A stretch of 25,011 nucleotides of DNA from NCBI GenBank assembly GCA_028717305.1, contig JAQUOC010000008.1, positions 1 to 25,011 of the forward strand. The letters are read 5' to 3'. Position 1 is the stretch's first letter. Every line of letters begins with the position of its first letter. The notes under the pieces are model-generated. The model made no database searches and was not told where the DNA came from. It worked only from the letters and a program-made list of their open reading frames with translations. Shown here piece after piece: positions 23,421-25,011 of this stretch. Source of the DNA: Dehalococcoidales bacterium (GTDB taxonomy: Bacteria; Chloroflexota; Dehalococcoidia; Dehalococcoidales; UBA5760). The translations under genes and the position numbers were made by a program.

Positions 23421-23914
23421 AGAAGATAGCCGGCCGGGCAGTCATGGTGATACTGGGCCTGATACTGGGCGGACTGCTGTTCGTCTACTTCTCGCCGGAC
23501 TATGAGGTTTATGTCGTCAGGAGCGAGAGCATGACGCCGGCGATCAACATGGGAGACGTGATATTCACCGGCCCGGTGGGCGGCCCGATCAAAGGGGCCG
23601 TAGGCCCCGGCACCGTGGTTACCTACCAGGGCGGGTCAGGCGTGGTGACGCACCGGGTGGTATCGATTACCAACAACGGCGTGATTACTCGGGGTGATGC
23701 CGTGGAGGAAGCCGACCCCAGGACGGTCGGCCTTGCCCAGATCAAGGGCGTCTATCTCTTCCGGATTCCCGGCTGGGGCTACGTCTGGAAGTATGCGCAG
23801 ACCAGACAGGGCTGGATGCTGCTGGTGGTGCTGCCGGCCTCGATTATCATCGGGTGCCTGGCCCGGGAAATACAGAAGGAGTGGCGGAAGAGAGAGGGGA
23901 CTACCCTGCAGTGA
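23417..23914 (+). CDS. sipW: SipW-type (archaeal/ER-like) signal peptidase I
   Basis: A 165-residue membrane signal peptidase of family S26B. An N-terminal membrane segment (about 8-26) is followed by the catalytic serine in RSESMTPAI (Ser38), a histidine in VVTHRVVSI (His79) in place of the lysine of ordinary bacterial enzymes, and an aspartate in TRGDA (Asp94). A second membrane segment (about 133-148) and a basic tail close the protein. The Ser-His arrangement is that of SipW and the ER/archaeal enzymes, which process biofilm-fibre proteins such as TasA. The following genes encode just that type of precursor. It overlaps the degenerate receiver gene by 4 nt and ends at a terminator-like hairpin. 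Confidence 0.88.
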   Translation: MKKIAGRAVMVILGLILGGLLFVYFSPDYEVYVVRSESMTPAINMGDVIFTGPVGGPIKGAVGPGTVVTYQGGSGVVTHRVVSITNNGVITRGDAVEEADPRTVGLAQIKGVYLFRIPGWGYVWKYAQTRQGWMLLVVLPASIIIGCLAREIQKEWRKREGTTLQ

Positions 23915-23923
23915 ACAAATACC

Positions 23924-23948
23924 AGCGCCCGCCGCAGCCGGCGCTTTT
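23924..23948 (+). terminator. Weak hairpin after the signal peptidase gene
   Basis: AGCGCC (23924-23929) pairs with GGCGCT (23940-23945) across a 10-nt GC-rich loop and runs into TTTT. The stem is short and the T run brief, so it may be a partial terminator or attenuator before the matrix-protein gene. Confidence 0.4.
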
Positions 23949-24091
23949 CCCGGTCGATGGCTGTGGAACCGGATGAATAAGAAGAAAAATAATACTACGA
24001 TAACGGAGGTGTCTAGTATCAGTCAAGCCAGGATGTAAAGAGGGAACCAGAGGCAGATTCAAACACTAAATTCAAAACGGAGGAAAACAAA

Positions 24092-24778
24092 ATGAAAAGA
24101 AAGATTATCGGAATGGTGGCTGCCATCAGCGTAGTAGCGGTGCTGCTGGGCACCGGCACCTGGGCGCTGTTCAGCGACACCGAGACCAGCACCGGCAACG
24201 TCTTTACCGCCGGCACCATCGACCTCGAGGTGAACGACAAGAACCCGTGGGATAGTGCAGCGGTGACTACCGAGCTTGATGATCTTAAACCATGCATGAC
24301 CGGTACCGTGACCATAATATTAGATAACGTGGGTACCAACCCGTTCCATGTGTGGAAGATTATCAAGACAGTAAGCACTGCCGACGGGACGACTTCAGAG
24401 CCAGAGACAGATGAAGAAAATGGCTCACCAGCTAATGACATCGACAGCGTCATCCGCTACAGCATGGATATTGATGATGTTCCCTTAATTACGGAAGCTG
24501 AAAACTTCACTATCAGTGCCGGTGCTCATCATCTTACCGGCGATAATGCAACTACTGCCGTAAAGGAGCAATACATCTACCTGGGCACCATAGCTGCAGA
24601 AGGAACCATGAAAGTCGAGCAGTACTACCACATGGACAGGGATACGACTAACTGGGCGCAGGGAGATACCATGACCTTCACCATCGAGTTCTACGCGCTG
24701 CAAACCGAGGGTGACTTAACCAATGACGATTTACCCACAACACAGCTAACCGGACACGCTCTAGATTTAACACCCTAA
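24092..24778 (+). CDS. TasA/camelysin-like SipW-dependent secreted protein
   Basis: A 228-residue precursor with a SipW-type signal: basic MKRK, hydrophobic core 6-20, then GTGTWALFSDTETSTGN, closely like the TasA/CalY N-terminus, with probable cleavage after TWA at residue 25. The mature part begins with VFTAGTIDLEV, the first strand of the TasA-like beta-sandwich, and is acidic with many Thr and Asp residues. In Bacillus such proteins form extracellular fibres or act as surface proteases; here a structural surface role is inferred. GGAGG at 24079-24083 is a very strong ribosome site, suggesting high expression. The processing peptidase is encoded immediately upstream, with a gap of 177 bp. 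Confidence 0.85.
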   Translation: MKRKIIGMVAAISVVAVLLGTGTWALFSDTETSTGNVFTAGTIDLEVNDKNPWDSAAVTTELDDLKPCMTGTVTIILDNVGTNPFHVWKIIKTVSTADGTTSEPETDEENGSPANDIDSVIRYSMDIDDVPLITEAENFTISAGAHHLTGDNATTAVKEQYIYLGTIAAEGTMKVEQYYHMDRDTTNWAQGDTMTFTIEFYALQTEGDLTNDDLPTTQLTGHALDLTP

Positions 24779-24826
24779 AATCCACTAGTAACAGGAAGTC
24801 AACCTGAAATGTTAGATCATTTTTAG

Positions 24827-24871
24827 AGGCGGGACGGGCTGCCGGTGAAGTGCCGGCCGCTCATCCTGCCT
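24827..24871 (+). other. Long imperfect RNA hairpin between the two TasA-like genes
   Basis: Arms 24827-24834 and 24864-24871 (8 bp, one G-U), 24836-24839 with 24859-24862 (4 bp, one G-U) and 24841-24845 with 24853-24857 (5 bp) stack with two single mismatches and close on a 7-nt loop. That is about 17 pairs. No T run follows, so a plain terminator is unlikely. mRNA processing or stabilisation, or control of the next gene, are possible. Confidence 0.55.
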
Positions 24872-24926
24872 CGGGTGGAGAGCCGACATGGTGAGCAGGA
24901 AAAGAAGCGGGCAGAGGTGCCACAGA

Positions 24927-25011
24927 TGAAGAAGTACTTGCTTCTGCTATCGTTAGCTGCTGTCCTCGTTGCGGGGGCGGCGGCCAGCGGCACCTTTGCC
25001 CTTTTCGGCGA
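24927..25011 (+). CDS. Second SipW-dependent (TasA-like) protein, N-terminus only
   Basis: The frame runs off the right edge after 28 codons. It encodes MKKYLLLLSLAAVLVAGAAA followed by SGTFALFG, the same signal type as the preceding gene (compare GTGTWALFSD), with likely cleavage after TFA. ATG 24927 has AGAGG 8 bases upstream. In-frame starts at GTG 24918 and ATG 24888 (the latter after GGAG) are alternatives that would add a basic extension. It is a second probable substrate of the adjacent signal peptidase. Confidence 0.72.

Noticed and set aside
23973..24038. A 21-codon open frame (MNKKKNN...) upstream of the TasA-like gene
   Set aside because: The ribosome site is poor, and the low-complexity Lys/Asn/Thr content in an untranslated-leader position gives no support for translation.
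24779..24926. A cyclic-di-GMP or other known riboswitch before the second TasA-like gene
   Set aside because: The hairpin lacks the conserved core bases of the riboswitch classes I know; it is reported only as a structured element.

Overview
The window looks like a chromosomal segment of a Chloroflexota bacterium, most likely of the Dehalococcoidia or a relative. That placement is inference from protein style (RpoD, DnaG, RF2, phosphoenolpyruvate synthase) and moderate GC; no 16S gene is present to confirm it. Genes are dense, many overlap by 1-13 nt, and UGA is used as an ordinary stop codon.

Left part (1-14.1 kb): housekeeping and DNA metabolism. It opens inside uvrA, followed by a small HD-domain gene. 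A convergent Rad50/SbcC-type ATPase comes next, then an unlisted 48-aa DUF3096-like membrane protein whose promoter is divergent from that of a nucleoside-recognition (Gate) membrane protein. A long leftward run then reads ppsA > dgt > transglutaminase-like protein > dnaG > rpoD. Diverging from ppsA is a bifunctional-nuclease (DUF151) gene with a near-consensus promoter. It ends at a perfect 14-bp stem that faces the convergent rpsP-khpA pair.

Middle part (14.1-19.8 kb): endonuclease V overlaps prfB, which needs a programmed +1 frameshift at CTTTGAC. A run of envelope genes follows: an MA-type HExxH protease, a transglutaminase-like lipoprotein, and an oligopeptide-type substrate-binding lipoprotein with no permease in the window. 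A tRNA-Ser(UGA) gene on the minus strand closes this part.

Right part (19.8-25.0 kb): this is the accessory-looking region. A small ribbon-helix-helix gene has a palindromic operator inside its promoter. It lies between the intact tRNA-Ser and a 22-nt copy of part of that tRNA. Then come a soluble two-PAS histidine kinase and an OmpR/PhoB-family response regulator. Next is a striking ladder of TTAACC repeats on one helical face, and after it an operon-like set: degenerate receiver protein, SipW-type signal peptidase, TasA/camelysin-like secreted protein, and the start of a second such protein cut by the window edge.

The best candidate for a new system is this last block. It reads as a two-component system controlling, through a PhoP-box-like array, a dedicated signal peptidase and its fibre- or matrix-forming substrates. 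The regulatory link is inference from position and repeat geometry.
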